From Sporosarcina sp. ANT_H38 (lineage in GTDB: Bacteria > Bacillota > Bacilli > Bacillales_A > Planococcaceae), in assembly GCF_008369195.1 (NCBI RefSeq), contig NZ_VOBC01000004.1, positions 124,001 through 188,000 of the forward strand: 64,000 bases of DNA, in the 5' to 3' direction. Below are positions 50,762 through 61,672 of this stretch, piece by piece; within the stretch, counting starts at the first letter, position 1; each line of letters opens with the position of its first letter. The position numbers and the translations under genes were made by a program. The notes beneath the pieces are model-generated. The model had not been told where the DNA came from and did not search any database. It saw only the letters and a list, made by a program, of their open reading frames with translations.

Positions 50762-51649
50762 TTATAAAAAAAGCGAATCTGCTTGTCTAACAATCATGGA
50801 ATACCCTTCTCTATCTATCAATTCCCTTACAGCTCCATTATAAACAGGTATTTTCAAGGTTTCGATTGAATCGATGATGTCTATCTCACAATGAATCGCT
50901 GCAAGCTTTTTCGATAAAAGAAGCATGTCCATATCATCTTCTATTTTCTTGCGCATAGCTGGCGTTAATTCATGAAGTGACTGAATCACACCTTCTACCG
51001 ACCCATACTCTTTAATAAGTTTAAGTGCTGTTTTAGGTCCGATTCCTCTTACACCAGGATAGCCATCGCTTGTGTCCCCAGTAAATGCTTTTGTATCGAT
51101 AAACTGGATTGGAGCAATTCCATACTCTTCTATGAAACGTTCCTCTGTATAGATGTCGTACACGTTAAATCCTTTTTTTGTAAGTGCGATCCGGACACCT
51201 GGCCTAAGCAACTGCAGCAAATCTTTATCTCCAGTTACAACCGTAATATCTGCTTTGCCCTCCCAAGTCTGAACGAATGAACCAATTAGGTCATCTGCTT
51301 CCATACCCGGCACTCCGTAGTTTTTCCAGCCAATTAATTCTGAAACACTCCTTGCCATATCAAACTGCGGTACGAGCTCCGGCGCTGGCGCAGGTCGGTT
51401 CGCTTTGTATCCATCATATAAGTCATTGCGAAACGTTTGCGCACCCATATCCCAGCAAACTGCCATATGTGTAGGTTTGAATATCGAGGTCGCTGTCATA
51501 GTATGGCGGGCAAACCCTTGCACTGCATTCGTTGGAATTCCAGCACCATTCGGGAAATAATGCCCCATCGCTGAAGTTGCAAAAAAAGAACGGAATAAGA
51601 GTGCCATCCCGTCTATTAGTAAAATATGCGGTTTTTCTTCTGTGCTCAT
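50762..51649 (-). CDS. 5'-3' exonuclease (FEN family, YpcP type)
   Basis: This 295-residue flap/5' nuclease is the stand-alone counterpart of the Pol I N-terminal domain. The metal-binding residues are in ILLIDGMALLFRSFF, GMEADDLIGSFVQ, VVTGDKDLLQLLRP and FTGDTSDGYPGVRGIGPKTA, and the helix-hairpin-helix is in VRGIGPKTALKLIKEY. It would remove RNA primers and flaps. ATG 51649 is chosen because GGAGGTAG precedes it; the longer frame starts within that site. Confidence 0.92.
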   Translation of the reverse strand: MSTEEKPHILLIDGMALLFRSFFATSAMGHYFPNGAGIPTNAVQGFARHTMTATSIFKPTHMAVCWDMGAQTFRNDLYDGYKANRPAPAPELVPQFDMARSVSELIGWKNYGVPGMEADDLIGSFVQTWEGKADITVVTGDKDLLQLLRPGVRIALTKKGFNVYDIYTEERFIEEYGIAPIQFIDTKAFTGDTSDGYPGVRGIGPKTALKLIKEYGSVEGVIQSLHELTPAMRKKIEDDMDMLLLSKKLAAIHCEIDIIDSIETLKIPVYNGAVRELIDREGYSMIVRQADSLFL

Positions 51650-51767
51650 TAAATTTTCTACCTCCATCTGTCAAACTTCATTATCACGTCTTTTATTAAT
51701 AATAACATGCTTTTAATCAGTAATTTGTGGGTAAAGAATAATAGATTACATATTGGAGGTTTTTAGT

Positions 51768-53006
51768 ATGCATATTCACGAAGGTTCTTTGTATTGGCCC
51801 GGAACGATGCCCATCCCGCCTGAACGAAAAAAAGTAGAAATCGCGTCACATTATGATGTCATTATTGTAGGTGGAGGGATGTCCGGAGCTCTTTCAGCAC
51901 TTGCATTGGCTGATAAAGAGCTGTCCATCGCTGTGCTAGACAAACGGCAGATGGCAACTGGCAGTACAATGGCGAATACGGGGTTGCTTCAATATTCAAA
52001 CGACATCATGCTCCATGAATTAATTGAACAAATTGGAGAAAAGGATGCTGTACGTTTTTATCAGTTATGTTTGGATGCAATGGACAACCTGAAAAAGACT
52101 GCTGAACGACTGCCACTTGACCCTGATTTCATCAGTCGGCCAAGCGTATATTATGCAAGTGACGACACTGATTTAAAACGGATTAGGAAAGAATATGAAA
52201 CGTTAAAAAGGTACGGATTTCCTTGCGATTATTGGAACGAAGACGAAATCCGCAAGTATCTGCCATTCTCAAAACCTGGGGCAATCGTAACATATGGAGA
52301 TGCTGAAGTGAACCCATACAAATTCGTCAATGGAATTTTACAAGTAGTCGAATCGATGGGCGTCCATCTCTTTGAATTTACGGATGTGAATGACGTCACT
52401 GAAGAAAATGGACTGTTGCACATTTCTACATCCTCAGGTGAATTCCATGCCGATAAAGTTCTTTTTACAACCGGATATGAAACGCTTCCGGTAGGTAAAC
52501 GGATTGGTGCTGACATTAACCGTTCGTACGTCATAGTCACGGAACCTCTAGACGCTTCCCCGATTTGGCATGAAAATGCACTAATTTGGGAGTCAAAGCG
52601 TCCGTACCTCTATATGAGGACAACGGAAGACAATCGAATTATCGTAGGCGGGCTAGACGAGGATAAACCCCAAGCCCCTCTTTCAAATGAATTAATCATG
52701 AAGCACGGGGATAACCTAAAAAAACAACTGCAGGCACTTTTCCCGGAACTTCCAATTGAAATTGACTACGCTTATTGTGCAACATTCGGAGAATCGCTAG
52801 ATAATTTACCATTCATCGGAGAGCATCCATCAAAAAGAAATCATTATTATCTTCTTGGCTATGGAGGTAATGGAACAGTTTACAGTATGCTTGGTTCTAC
52901 AATTCTCGCCGATAGTATGACGGGCAAAGCGAATTCTGATGCGCATATCGTACAACTCGAACGCTCTGCAACCGCTAAAACTGGCGGAAGAAGCGTAATT
53001 GCCTGA
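51768..53006 (+). CDS. FAD-dependent oxidoreductase (DAO family)
   Basis: This is a 412-residue flavoprotein. The Rossmann motif is YDVIIVGGGMSGALSALALA, followed by AVLDKRQMATGSTMANTGLL. The substrate-binding and second FAD strand regions are TYGDAEVNPYKFVNGILQVV and FGESLDNLPFIGEHPSKRNH, ending with GYGGNGTVYSMLGSTILADS. It belongs to the D-amino acid/glycine oxidase fold. The substrate is unknown. An N-terminal WPGTMPIPPER stretch precedes the fold. GGAGG eight bases upstream fixes ATG 51768. Confidence 0.87.
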   Translation: MHIHEGSLYWPGTMPIPPERKKVEIASHYDVIIVGGGMSGALSALALADKELSIAVLDKRQMATGSTMANTGLLQYSNDIMLHELIEQIGEKDAVRFYQLCLDAMDNLKKTAERLPLDPDFISRPSVYYASDDTDLKRIRKEYETLKRYGFPCDYWNEDEIRKYLPFSKPGAIVTYGDAEVNPYKFVNGILQVVESMGVHLFEFTDVNDVTEENGLLHISTSSGEFHADKVLFTTGYETLPVGKRIGADINRSYVIVTEPLDASPIWHENALIWESKRPYLYMRTTEDNRIIVGGLDEDKPQAPLSNELIMKHGDNLKKQLQALFPELPIEIDYAYCATFGESLDNLPFIGEHPSKRNHYYLLGYGGNGTVYSMLGSTILADSMTGKANSDAHIVQLERSATAKTGGRSVIA

Positions 53007-53119
53007 CCAATGAACAAGATGACAACAGCACCGGCCGCTATCACGAGTATTCCTCCGTTGAACTTCTTATACACTGAAGATGGACATTTAGATTTAAAGT
53101 TCTCAAAGAGAGACAATAT

Positions 53120-53154
53120 AAAAGACCGAAGCTACTAAATCGCTTCGGTCTTTT
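53120..53154. terminator. Bidirectional terminator between oxidoreductase and hutH
   Basis: The perfect 12-bp stem AAAAGACCGAAG/CTTCGGTCTTTT with an 11-nt loop lies between convergent genes, five bases after the hutH stop. Confidence 0.88.
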
Positions 53155-53159
53155 ACTTG

Positions 53160-54638
53160 TTATCCAATCAGATATTGTGCAATCTTTTCAATATCTGGTG
53201 TAAAAATACGATCTTCATCTATAGGTTTTACTAATTCACCAAGTTGAGTGAATTTGTCACGGGTTTTCGGCGCCATTTGTTCAGGTCCACGAATATGGCA
53301 ACCTGTCATTGCGCAAAGTGCTTCGATTGCGAGTACATTTCGCGCATTTTTGATGATGGCATGTGCGTGCCTTGCCCCGATTGTTCCCATTGATACATGG
53401 TCTTCCTGGTTGCCGGACGATGGAATCGAATCGACGGATGCCGGGTGTGCGAGTGTTTTATTTTCAGAGACTAGGCTTGCTGCTGAATATTGCAAGATCA
53501 TTGCTCCTGATTGCAACCCAGGTTCTGGGCTAAGAAATGGTGGCAATCCTTCATTCAATTGAGGATTAACGAGCCGTTCGATACGGCGTTCAGAAATACT
53601 TGCAAGTTCTGCTACGCCTAGCTTCAAGAAGTCCATCGCAAACGCAATCGGCTGTCCATGGAAATTACCGCCAGAAACAACAGTGTCTCCATCATCGAAA
53701 ATAAGCGGATTATCAGTCGCTGCATTCATCTCAATCTCTAACTTCTCTTTCACATAGCCAAGCACTTGCCAGCTCGCGCCGTGTACTTGTGGAATACAAC
53801 GAATTGAATACGCATCTTGGACACGTTTTTCACCTTGGATAGTAGTCAAACGGCTCCCTTTCAACCAATCCAGCATCCTTGCCGCTACTTCCTCTTGTTC
53901 CGGATAGCCGCGTGCTTCGTGAATCGCCGGATGAAATGCGTCTGTAATTCCATAAAGCGCTTCCATTGTCATTGCCGCAATCCATTCACTAGCATACGCA
54001 AGTGATTCCGCCTCCAAATAATTGACGACGCCTTGTGCAGTCATCGCTTGCGTCCCATTAATGAGCGCGAGTCCTTCTTTCGCTTCGAGCACAATCGGCG
54101 ACATGCCATGCTCCTTCCAAATATCCGCAGAAGGAACATGCAATCCTTCCTTCCAGACAAATCCTTCGCCTAGCAATACAAGTGCAAGATGAGATAATGG
54201 CGCTAAATCGCCCGAAGCACCGAGTGAACCTTGCTGTGGAATAACTGGATGGATGTGATTGTTCACCATGTAGGCGAATCGTTCCAGCACTTCTGCACGG
54301 ATTCCTGAAAAACCTTTCAGCAAAGCATTCAATCTTAGAACGACCATCGCTCGCGAAACGGTTTCAGGGAATGCTTCTCCAACACCGCAAGAATGCGACC
54401 GAATTAGGTGAAGCTGTAATGCCTTCGTATCTTTTTCATCAATTTTTACATCGCTAAATTTACCGAAACCTGTATTAATACCATAGACAGTCCGATCTTC
54501 CCGAACAATTTTCTCAACTGCTGCACGGCTCTTATTCACGCGTACCAATGCTTCTTCATTCAACGAAACTCCAGACCCTTTATATAGTATTTCATTCATC
54601 TGGTTCAGGCGAAGAGTCGAACCTGTTAATTCAATCAT
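53160..54638 (-). CDS. hutH: Histidine ammonia-lyase HutH
   Basis: This 492-residue enzyme deaminates histidine to urocanate. The MIO cofactor forms from Ala-Ser-Gly in [19 protein letters not shown]. The family regions [39 protein letters not shown] and [19 protein letters not shown] are all present. ATG 54638 is chosen because AAGGA lies eight bases upstream. It is the last gene of hutU-hutI-hutH, an order unlike B. subtilis, where hutH leads. Confidence 0.96.
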   Translation of the reverse strand: MIELTGSTLRLNQMNEILYKGSGVSLNEEALVRVNKSRAAVEKIVREDRTVYGINTGFGKFSDVKIDEKDTKALQLHLIRSHSCGVGEAFPETVSRAMVVLRLNALLKGFSGIRAEVLERFAYMVNNHIHPVIPQQGSLGASGDLAPLSHLALVLLGEGFVWKEGLHVPSADIWKEHGMSPIVLEAKEGLALINGTQAMTAQGVVNYLEAESLAYASEWIAAMTMEALYGITDAFHPAIHEARGYPEQEEVAARMLDWLKGSRLTTIQGEKRVQDAYSIRCIPQVHGASWQVLGYVKEKLEIEMNAATDNPLIFDDGDTVVSGGNFHGQPIAFAMDFLKLGVAELASISERRIERLVNPQLNEGLPPFLSPEPGLQSGAMILQYSAASLVSENKTLAHPASVDSIPSSGNQEDHVSMGTIGARHAHAIIKNARNVLAIEALCAMTGCHIRGPEQMAPKTRDKFTQLGELVKPIDEDRIFTPDIEKIAQYLIG

Positions 54639-54664
54639 GACAACCATCCTTTAGTTAATATTAA

Positions 54665-55924
54665 TCATCCAACTACTTTTACACCTTTTTTCCAGACGGA
54701 CTTAACGTGATTCACCCCAAACAAATATTGAAGTTCCTGATAGTTTGAAATAGCCCATAGAACGACATCCCCTTGTTTACCTACTTCCAGTGATCCCGTC
54801 ATGTTTTCCATCCGGATTGCACATGCCGCATTGTATGTCGCGGCAGTAAGCGCTTCTGCCGGTGTTAGTCGCATCGATATGCACGCTAAATTCATAACAA
54901 GTGGCATCGATGTCGTTGGTGAAGATCCGGGATTACAGTCTGTCGATATCGCGACTGGTACGCCTGCGTCAATCATCTTGCGGCCTTCAGCTGCCTGCTC
55001 CCTGAGATATAAAGCGGTTGCTGGCAATAAACAAGCGATAGTCCCCGCATCTGCCATCGCTTTAATGCCTTCATCAGACGCTTTCAATAAATGCTCCGCT
55101 GAAATCGCACCAACTTTTGCCGCCAGTTCTGCCCCTCCATAGGGTTCAATTTCATCCGCATGGATTTTCGGTATCAGTCCATACTTTTTCCCTGCTTCTA
55201 AAATCCGTTGTGATTGCTCAGGCGTGAATACACCTACTTCACAAAATACATCGTTGAAGACTGCGAGCTGTTCACGGGCAACAGCAGGAAGTATTTCATC
55301 AACAACTAGATCTATATAATCGTCTTCCCGCCCCTTGTATTCTGTCGGGACTGCGTGCGCACCCATAAATGTTGGTACAAGGTCAATCGCATGTTCTTGC
55401 TGCAGGCGTTTCATGACATGCAACTGTTTGAGTTCGGTTTCTAAATCTAAGCCGTAACCACTTTTCCCTTCGACAGTCGTGACGCCATGTTTCAGAAACG
55501 AATCGAGGCGTTTCTTCGTCTGCTCAACAAGTTCATCTTCAGTCGCTTCACGCGTCATTTTTGTTGTCGCGTGAATACCGCCGCCTGCATTCATGATGTC
55601 CATATAGGTCGCACCTTCAAGCCGCATTTCAAACTCGCGTTCGCGACTGCCACCATAGGCAATATGGGTATGCGGATCAACAAGACCTGGCGTTACAAGA
55701 TGGCCTGATGCATCTGTGATTTCCGCTTCATGGGCACGGTCTTTGAACTGCTCTTCTAATTCCTGAGTCGTTCCAACCGCTTGAATGATACCCTCTTCAA
55801 TCCAAATACTACCGTCTTCTATAATTGTTAACTCATTCATTGCTTCTTTTATGCGCGCAGCTGATTCTGGTTGGGCTAACGTTGCGAGTTGTGCCGCATG
55901 TTTAATCCAGATAATTTTTGTCAT
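54665..55924 (-). CDS. hutI: Imidazolonepropionase HutI
   Basis: This 419-residue amidohydrolase opens the imidazolone ring in the third step of histidine breakdown. The metal ligands are in [28 protein letters not shown] and [16 protein letters not shown]. Length and motifs fit the family. Its start overlaps the hutU stop by four bases (ATGA), and hutH follows after 26 bases. Confidence 0.95.
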   Translation of the reverse strand: MTKIIWIKHAAQLATLAQPESAARIKEAMNELTIIEDGSIWIEEGIIQAVGTTQELEEQFKDRAHEAEITDASGHLVTPGLVDPHTHIAYGGSREREFEMRLEGATYMDIMNAGGGIHATTKMTREATEDELVEQTKKRLDSFLKHGVTTVEGKSGYGLDLETELKQLHVMKRLQQEHAIDLVPTFMGAHAVPTEYKGREDDYIDLVVDEILPAVAREQLAVFNDVFCEVGVFTPEQSQRILEAGKKYGLIPKIHADEIEPYGGAELAAKVGAISAEHLLKASDEGIKAMADAGTIACLLPATALYLREQAAEGRKMIDAGVPVAISTDCNPGSSPTTSMPLVMNLACISMRLTPAEALTAATYNAACAIRMENMTGSLEVGKQGDVVLWAISNYQELQYLFGVNHVKSVWKKGVKVVG

Positions 55925-57597
55925 TCTTGAATCGCCTCTTTTGCCATCATCGGAATATTGACTCCTTTTTCCCGGGCTGTTTTCTCGGCGAGTTCATAGC
56001 CCGCATCAACGTGTCGCACAATGCCCATTCCTGGATCTGTCGTTAAAACACGTTCGATTCGAGCTTCTGCTTCTTTAGTTCCATCTGCAACTATTACCAT
56101 GCCAGCATGAACCGAGTAACCCATACCAACGCCGCCCCCATGATGAATGGAAACCCAAGTAGCTCCGCCAACCGCATTGATCATTGCATTCAACAACGGC
56201 CAGTCTGCCACTGCATCCGAACCGTCTTTCATCGCTTCCGTCTCGCGGTTTGGCGATGCAACTGATCCTGAGTCGAGATGATCTCGCCCAATCACAATCG
56301 GTGCTTTTAATTCACCGGAAGCCACCATATCATTAATGATTTTTCCAAACCTAGCACGTTCTCCGTAACCAAGCCAACAAATCCGTGACGGCAATCCTTG
56401 GAACTGAATTTTATCCTGCGCCATCCGAATCCAGTTGCACAAATGCTTGTTGTCACTGAATTCACGTAAAATCACTTCATCTGTTTTATAAATATCTTCA
56501 GGATCTCCTGATAAGGCTACCCAGCGGAAAGGACCTTTCCCTTCGCAAAACTGTGGACGAATATAGGCAGGTACAAACCCCGGGAAATCGAATGCGCGGG
56601 TAACGCCTTCATCCTTAGCCACTTGACGGATATTATTTCCATAGTCGAACGTAATCGCACCTTTATCCATCATCTCGAGCATTGCTTCAACATGTTTTGC
56701 CATCGATGCTTTCGAACGTTTTACATACTCCTCAGGGTTATCCGAGCGAAGTTTCGCAGCTTCGTCAAGCGACATGCCAGAAGGGATATAACCATTTAAC
56801 GGATCATGCGCAGATGTCTGATCAGTCAGCACATCTGGAATGAACCCGATTGCAAGCATAGCAGGAAGAACTTCTGCTGCATTGCCCAAAAGACCAATTG
56901 ACAGTGCGCGGCCTTCTTTTTTCGCTTCTTGCGCCATACGAATCGCTTCTTCGAGTGAATCTGTTTTCACATCGGTATAGCGTGTTTCAATTCGGCGATC
57001 AATTCGCGTTTCATCCACCTCGATGCCGATACAAACTCCCCCAGCCATCGTTACCGCCAATGGTTGTGCAGCACCCATGCCGCCAAGTCCAGCGGTTAGT
57101 GTGATCGTCCCTTTCAGCGACTCCCCGAAATGCTGTTTTGCCAGTTCAGCAAATGTTTCATATGTCCCTTGCACGATTCCTTGCGAACCGATATAAATCC
57201 AGCTTCCCGCCGTCATTTGTCCATACATCATAAGTCCTTTTTTATCGAGCTCATGGAAATGTTCCCAGTTCGCATAGGCAGGAACAAGATTCGAGTTAGC
57301 AATTAATACTTTGGGTGCGTCTGTATGTGACTTGAATATCGCAACCGGTTTCCCCGATTGCACAAGTAGTGTTTCATCATTCTCAAGTTCTTTCAACGAG
57401 CGGACAATTGCGTCAAACGACTCCCAATTGCGCGCCGCCTTTCCAATGCCACCGTAAACGACTAGATCATCAGGATGCTCCGCCACTTCTGCGTCTAAGT
57501 TATTCATAAGCATACGAAGTGCCGCTTCCTGCTGCCACCCCTTTGTGTTCAATTCAGTTCCACGGTAACGAATGACTTTTTCAGATGCTTTCCCCAT
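55921..57597 (-). CDS. hutU: Urocanate hydratase HutU
   Basis: This 558-residue NAD-dependent urocanase converts urocanate to imidazolonepropionate. The NAD-binding region is [20 protein letters not shown], the active-site cysteine is in [16 protein letters not shown], and the conserved [20 protein letters not shown] is near the end. It is the first gene of the operon. A cre-like sequence and the promoter region lie within 60 bases upstream. Confidence 0.96.
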   Translation of the reverse strand: MGKASEKVIRYRGTELNTKGWQQEAALRMLMNNLDAEVAEHPDDLVVYGGIGKAARNWESFDAIVRSLKELENDETLLVQSGKPVAIFKSHTDAPKVLIANSNLVPAYANWEHFHELDKKGLMMYGQMTAGSWIYIGSQGIVQGTYETFAELAKQHFGESLKGTITLTAGLGGMGAAQPLAVTMAGGVCIGIEVDETRIDRRIETRYTDVKTDSLEEAIRMAQEAKKEGRALSIGLLGNAAEVLPAMLAIGFIPDVLTDQTSAHDPLNGYIPSGMSLDEAAKLRSDNPEEYVKRSKASMAKHVEAMLEMMDKGAITFDYGNNIRQVAKDEGVTRAFDFPGFVPAYIRPQFCEGKGPFRWVALSGDPEDIYKTDEVILREFSDNKHLCNWIRMAQDKIQFQGLPSRICWLGYGERARFGKIINDMVASGELKAPIVIGRDHLDSGSVASPNRETEAMKDGSDAVADWPLLNAMINAVGGATWVSIHHGGGVGMGYSVHAGMVIVADGTKEAEARIERVLTTDPGMGIVRHVDAGYELAEKTAREKGVNIPMMAKEAIQE

Positions 57598-57636
57598 TAT
57601 GAAACCCTCCTTACTAATCTACTATTATCGTACACG

Positions 57637-57650
57637 ATGAAAGCGCTATA
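57637..57650. promoter_or_regulatory. Candidate cre site upstream of hutU
   Basis: ATGAAAGCGCTATA matches the CcpA cre consensus (WTGNAANCGNWNNCA) except at the 3' end. It lies 40 bases before hutU. Catabolite repression of hut by CcpA is known in Bacillus, but use of this site is an inference. Confidence 0.5.
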
Positions 57651-57789
57651 TTGTTCGGTATTCAGAAAATTTAGTCCGTGCTAATAGGGTGCTATTGTAG
57701 TGGGATAAAGTGCTGAAGTTACTAGGGGGATCATTCCGAACCTGAAGTAATTTTTTGGAAACCGGGTTACCTTGAGGAAACAGTAACTA

Positions 57790-58424
57790 ACTTGATCATC
57801 CCCTTGGCCGCTACTTGTAAAGTTGCGCTTTTGTATCACTTTGGATTGAATGACTTCTAGTACGATTACCGAGATGGCTGGATGTGTAGGGATGCGACTT
57901 TGTCGCATCCCTACACACTTTTTTCGGTAATCGTATGGTTGTCCTTCATCCGTCGAGCTCCAAATGCATTAGTACACATAGTGCTGAAGCCTTTTGGGAC
58001 GAAAGAAAAGTTAGCTTCATACCTGGAGAAAAGCCGCCAAAGATGAAATTTTGGCGGCTGATGCTTTCTCTATGGTTTTTTCTTATTTATTTTAAAGAAG
58101 TGTCACTTTCAATAAGGCATCACATGATTAGAAACATACTCTTTGCTAAAAGTAAGCAAGGAACACATTGTACAAAGTTCTAGTGTGCCCGAAATTGTAT
58201 CTTCGGGCACTTACAATTTCTATAGAATGTCATCTATTCTTTTCTTTCAAAGGAACCACATTTTTCACTTGAACATTGGAGGAATGCGACAGGCAACTAT
58301 TCGCAACAGTATTACTGAAAAGAGTATGGTTAGAGCGAGCCGGAAATGGTCCAGTGAAAATGGAGGATATCAAAATCCTTCTCACCAGAATCCCATGCAA
58401 ATAGATGGTTAATCAGCAGGCGTG
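57790..58424. repeat. Long intergenic repeat, copy A
   Basis: This roughly 635-bp non-coding segment is strongly similar to 61845-62522. It contains a 35-nt perfect hairpin (57883-57917) nested inside a 12-bp inverted repeat TACGATTACCGA/TCGGTAATCGTA (57861-57872 and 57924-57935). It also has a GCCGCCAAA hairpin near 58031-58061 and a TGCCCGAA/TTCGGGCA hairpin near 58186-58210. Short open frames inside it are not conserved between copies. Confidence 0.75.
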
Positions 58425-58433
58425 ATATTATTT

Positions 58434-58775
58434 AATTTTAATTTGCACTTCACCTTCGATCCATTGCGGATAACCGACTAAAGGCAGTTTAATTGGATTT
58501 TCAAAAGTTTCATTCGGGAGCTCCTCGCTTAACTCGATAAGTTCGTCCGAAATAGCTCTAAGTGTTCCCACATTCGTATAGAACTCTTTCCTTCAGCATC
58601 AATAAAGCTAGTGAATAGTGAAGAATGGTAACCTTTTTCACTCTTTAACGAAATCCCAATATAATTATTATTGATTTGCAATACTGAACTTCTTTGATCT
58701 GCTGGTTGCTCTAGAATGACACCCTTTTTCGTATCAATTAATACATACGCCTCCTCTTTAGCAACCTAGAGTCTA
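58434..58775 (-). pseudogene. Frameshifted fragment of an unidentified gene
   Basis: On the minus strand one frame reads VAKEEAYVLIDTKKGVILEQ, then RSSVLQINNNYIGISLKSEK and GYHSSLFTSFIDAEGK (about 58775-58595). A one-base shift then continues as EFYTNVGTLRAISDELIELS and IKLPLVGYPQWIEGEVQIKI to a TAA near 58434. The joined text reads as one protein, so a frameshift has broken it. The N-terminal part ends at an in-frame TAG with no start. The family is not recognised. Confidence 0.6.
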
Positions 58776-58887
58776 GACACTGTTCCATGTTGAAAATACT
58801 TAAACTTTCTTATCTTCGAAATAAAGTACATTCCATTTCACCCATTGTCGCATAGGATAAAGGGAATCGCTTGGAAGGAGTGAACGA

Positions 58888-59949
58888 ATGGTTAACATGC
58901 AACCAGGTGGTCAAGGGGAGCAGCAATGGTACCCGAAATTACCTGAAGGATACGAAGGTAACCCGACGCAAGATATGTCTGGGTATGCGAATGATAATTG
59001 GTCACCAGGTATGGGGATGTCCGGTCCAGGAATGCAAGGTTACGACACGCAAGCTTTTTCTCCAGGGCAAGAGATGCAAGGTTACGACACGCAAGCTTTT
59101 TCTCCAGGGCAAGAGATGCAAGGTTACGACACGCAAGCTTTTTCTCCAGGGCAAGAGATGCAAGGTTACGACATGCAAGCTTTTTCTCCAGGGCAAGAGA
59201 TGCAAGGTTACGACATGCAAGCTTTTTCTCCTGAGCAAGAGATGCAAGGCTTCGACATGCAAGCTTTTTCTCCAGGGCAAGAGATGGAAGGCTTTGACAT
59301 GCAAGCTTTTTCTCCTGAGCAAGAGATGCAAGGCTTCGACATGCAAGCTTTTTCTCCAGGTCAAGAGATGCAAGGCTTCGACATGCAAGCTTTTTCTCCG
59401 CCTAATCAAGGGATGCCAGGATTTGGTCCTCCAGGGCGACCGCCAGGCCAAGGTCAGCCAGGATTTGGCCCTCCAGGACGACCGCCTGGGCCAGGAATGC
59501 CAGGATTTGGCCCTCCAGGACGACCGCCAGGCCAAGGTCAACCGGGATTTGGTCCTCCAGGTTTTGGTCCTCCAGGACGACCGCCAGGCCAAGGTCAGCC
59601 AGGATTTGGTCCTCCAGGTTTTGGTCCTCCAGGGCGACCGCCAGGCCAAGGTCAACCGGGATTTGGTCCTCCAGGACGACCAGGTGGCCAACAAGGCCCT
59701 TCATCTCCGCCACCAAATACCGTACCCGCATATCCAAGTAATCAATTGTTCGCAGTAGATCCAGGCGCAATCCGTGGTTGTCTCTACCGCTACACGTATG
59801 TCTGGTTGTCCAGAAGACAAGGTTTTTGGTTTTTCCCAGTCTTTGTCGGACGGACTTCGGTTGCAGGCTACAGATGGCGCAATAGACAAAGAAGATGGGA
59901 GTATATGGGTATCGACCTTAACCGAATCGATAGGTTCTCCTGTTTTTAA
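58888..59949 (+). CDS. Tandem-repeat protein with conserved C-terminal domain
   Basis: This 353-residue protein is made of a short leader, nine 14-residue repeats (consensus MQGFDMQAFSPGQE; residues about 49-174), then a Pro/Gly/Phe-rich block of PGFGPPGRPPGQGQ units (about 175-270). A non-repeated C-terminal domain of about 65 residues follows (AIRGCLYRYTYVWLSRRQGF, FVGRTSVAGYRWRNRQRRWE, NRIDRFSCF). It has no signal peptide or membrane segment. GGAAGGAG before ATG 58888 fixes the frame. The C-terminal domain resembles ones in Bacillales spore-coat or surface-type proteins, but I cannot name the family. Confidence 0.75.
   Translation: MVNMQPGGQGEQQWYPKLPEGYEGNPTQDMSGYANDNWSPGMGMSGPGMQGYDTQAFSPGQEMQGYDTQAFSPGQEMQGYDTQAFSPGQEMQGYDMQAFSPGQEMQGYDMQAFSPEQEMQGFDMQAFSPGQEMEGFDMQAFSPEQEMQGFDMQAFSPGQEMQGFDMQAFSPPNQGMPGFGPPGRPPGQGQPGFGPPGRPPGPGMPGFGPPGRPPGQGQPGFGPPGFGPPGRPPGQGQPGFGPPGFGPPGRPPGQGQPGFGPPGRPGGQQGPSSPPPNTVPAYPSNQLFAVDPGAIRGCLYRYTYVWLSRRQGFWFFPVFVGRTSVAGYRWRNRQRRWEYMGIDLNRIDRFSCF
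59032..59409 (+). repeat. Nine tandem 42-bp coding repeats
   Basis: The unit starts ATGCAAGGTTACGACA and repeats nine times; the first three copies are nearly identical at DNA level, later ones differ by T/M, Y/F and G/E changes. All three plus-strand frames stay open through the array, which creates long false ORFs on both strands. Confidence 0.92.
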
Positions 59950-59973
59950 TTAGTTACGTTCTATTACTTATTG

Positions 59974-60010
59974 AAAAAAAAAGCGATTCCGAATGGAATC
60001 GCTTTTTTTT
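59974..60010 (+). terminator. Terminator after the repeat-protein gene
   Basis: Perfect stem AAAAAAAGCGATTCC/GGAATCGCTTTTTTT with a 4-nt loop and flanking T-run, 25 bases after the stop. Confidence 0.9.
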
Positions 60011-60150
60011 ATTGAGCATATCTGTTTAACTATAGTAGATGAAGGGAAAGTAAGATGAGGTACATGCATGGTAATGATGTTTAATGGACAAGATTAGTCT
60101 ATATGATATGTACCATTATCTTAAAAGAAAAAAGAAAAATAGGTGATTAA

Positions 60151-61668
60151 ATGAAACAAGTATCAAACGTTTTTTGGATTACACTTGGCCTTGTAGTATT
60201 GGCGGTTTCTTTCGGGACCTTTGCACCAGAAAGCTTCGAAAGCGCAACAGATAATATGAAGAACTTCATCACTTCATCATTTGGATGGTATTATTTACTC
60301 GTTGTCACTGGAATAGTCCTGTTCTGCCTGTTCTTTATCGTCAGTCCGATGGGGCAGATCACACTCGGTAAACCTGATGAAAAACCTGAATATTCCCGTA
60401 TGAGCTGGTTCGCAATGCTGTTTTCAGCAGGCATGGGAATTGGGCTCGTCTTCTGGGGAGCCGCCGAACCTTTATCGCATTTCGCGATAGACCCCGCAAC
60501 TGAGAAGCCAGGAACCGATGCAGCTTTTCGCGAATCGATGCGCTTCACATTTTTCCATTGGGGTATTCATGCGTGGGCTATTTACGCTGTCGTTGCCATG
60601 TCACTCGCTTATTTCCAATTCCGCAAAGGGGAACCTGGATTGATCTCCTCAACATTGAAGCCACTTTTTGGAGATCGGATGAACGGTCCTTTAGGCACAT
60701 TGGTCAATGTTCTTGCTGTCTTCGCGACAGTAGTAGGAGTAGCAACGACTTTAGGATTTGGTGCTATTCAAATCAACGGCGGATTATCTTATGTATTCGA
60801 TATCCCCATCAGTTTTTCCGTTCAAATTATCATTATCATTATCGTTACGATTTTATTTCTCATTTCTGCTTGGTCAGGCATAGGTAAAGGTATTAAATAT
60901 TTATCTAATATTAATATGCTACTTGCCGTTATCTTACTAACGCTTGTTATCCTACTTGGCCCCACTTTGTTAATCTTCGATACATTTACAGATACAATCG
61001 GTCTTTACTTACAAAATTTGCCTCGAATGAGTTTCCGAGCAGCACCGCTTGATGATGCCAATCGTACATGGATTAATAGTTGGACCATTTTTTATTGGGC
61101 ATGGTGGATTTCATGGTCCCCATTTGTCGGTATCTTCATCGCCCGCGTATCACGTGGACGAACCATCCGAGAATTCTTGGTGGGTGTCTTGATGTTGCCT
61201 ACATTGCTAAGCTTTTTCTGGTTTTCCGTTTTCGGTGCTACAGCAATGGATGTGCAAATGAAAGGAACTGATCTATCTGGACTAAAAACGGAAGAGACGC
61301 TTTTCGCCGTTTTCCAAGGGATGCCAATGTCAATGTTGCTATCGATTGTAGCAATTATCCTTATTTCAATCTTTTTCATCACATCCGCGGATTCTGCCAC
61401 CTTCGTGCTCGGGATGCAGTCGACTTACGGATCTCTTAATCCGCCAAACATTGTAAAACTGACATGGGGTATCGCACAAGCAGCAGTTGCTATCATTCTG
61501 CTCTCAGCCAATGGACTAACCGCATTGCAAAATGCATTGGTAATTGCGGCACTACCCTTCTCCTTCGTCATCATTTTCATGATGATTTCGTTTTACAAGG
61601 CTCTTGACGAAGAACGGAAGGTGTTGGGGCTGATGGTAAGGCCTTATAATAAGACAAAGAGGAAATAA
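60151..61668 (+). CDS. BCCT-family betaine/choline transporter (OpuD-like)
   Basis: This 505-residue secondary transporter has twelve predicted membrane helices. It carries the BCCT signature regions [20 protein letters not shown] and [20 protein letters not shown] with SRGRTIREF, including the Trp residues that bind trimethylammonium substrates. It resembles OpuD (glycine betaine) of B. subtilis. The short charged C-terminal tail ([11 protein letters not shown]) lacks the long osmosensing domain of BetP. A terminator follows closely, so it is monocistronic. Substrate is inferred from family. Confidence 0.92.
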   Translation: MKQVSNVFWITLGLVVLAVSFGTFAPESFESATDNMKNFITSSFGWYYLLVVTGIVLFCLFFIVSPMGQITLGKPDEKPEYSRMSWFAMLFSAGMGIGLVFWGAAEPLSHFAIDPATEKPGTDAAFRESMRFTFFHWGIHAWAIYAVVAMSLAYFQFRKGEPGLISSTLKPLFGDRMNGPLGTLVNVLAVFATVVGVATTLGFGAIQINGGLSYVFDIPISFSVQIIIIIIVTILFLISAWSGIGKGIKYLSNINMLLAVILLTLVILLGPTLLIFDTFTDTIGLYLQNLPRMSFRAAPLDDANRTWINSWTIFYWAWWISWSPFVGIFIARVSRGRTIREFLVGVLMLPTLLSFFWFSVFGATAMDVQMKGTDLSGLKTEETLFAVFQGMPMSMLLSIVAIILISIFFITSADSATFVLGMQSTYGSLNPPNIVKLTWGIAQAAVAIILLSANGLTALQNALVIAALPFSFVIIFMMISFYKALDEERKVLGLMVRPYNKTKRK

Positions 61669-61672
61669 CTAG

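Noticed and set aside
52880..53116. 78-codon minus-strand frame with a hydrophobic stretch
   Set aside because: It starts at TTG without a binding site, overlaps the 3' end of the oxidoreductase, and runs through the terminator region. The hydrophobic part alone is not enough.
57681..57908. 75-codon minus-strand frame ending in the main hairpin
   Set aside because: Its start lies in the perfect hairpin arm and it has no homologue-like composition. Probably chance.
57935..58412. 82- and 89-codon plus-strand frames in repeat copy A
   Set aside because: Copy B does not preserve the same frames or ends, and the most conserved parts are hairpins, so they look non-coding.
59032..59409. Regular direct repeats considered as a CRISPR array
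   Set aside because: The units are contiguous with no unique spacers and are in frame within a protein gene.
58871..59758. Long alternative frames (295 codons plus strand, 230 codons minus strand) over the repeat gene
   Set aside because: They exist only because 42-bp repeats keep every frame free of stops. Ribosome binding site, composition and the non-repeated C-terminal domain support the 58888 frame.
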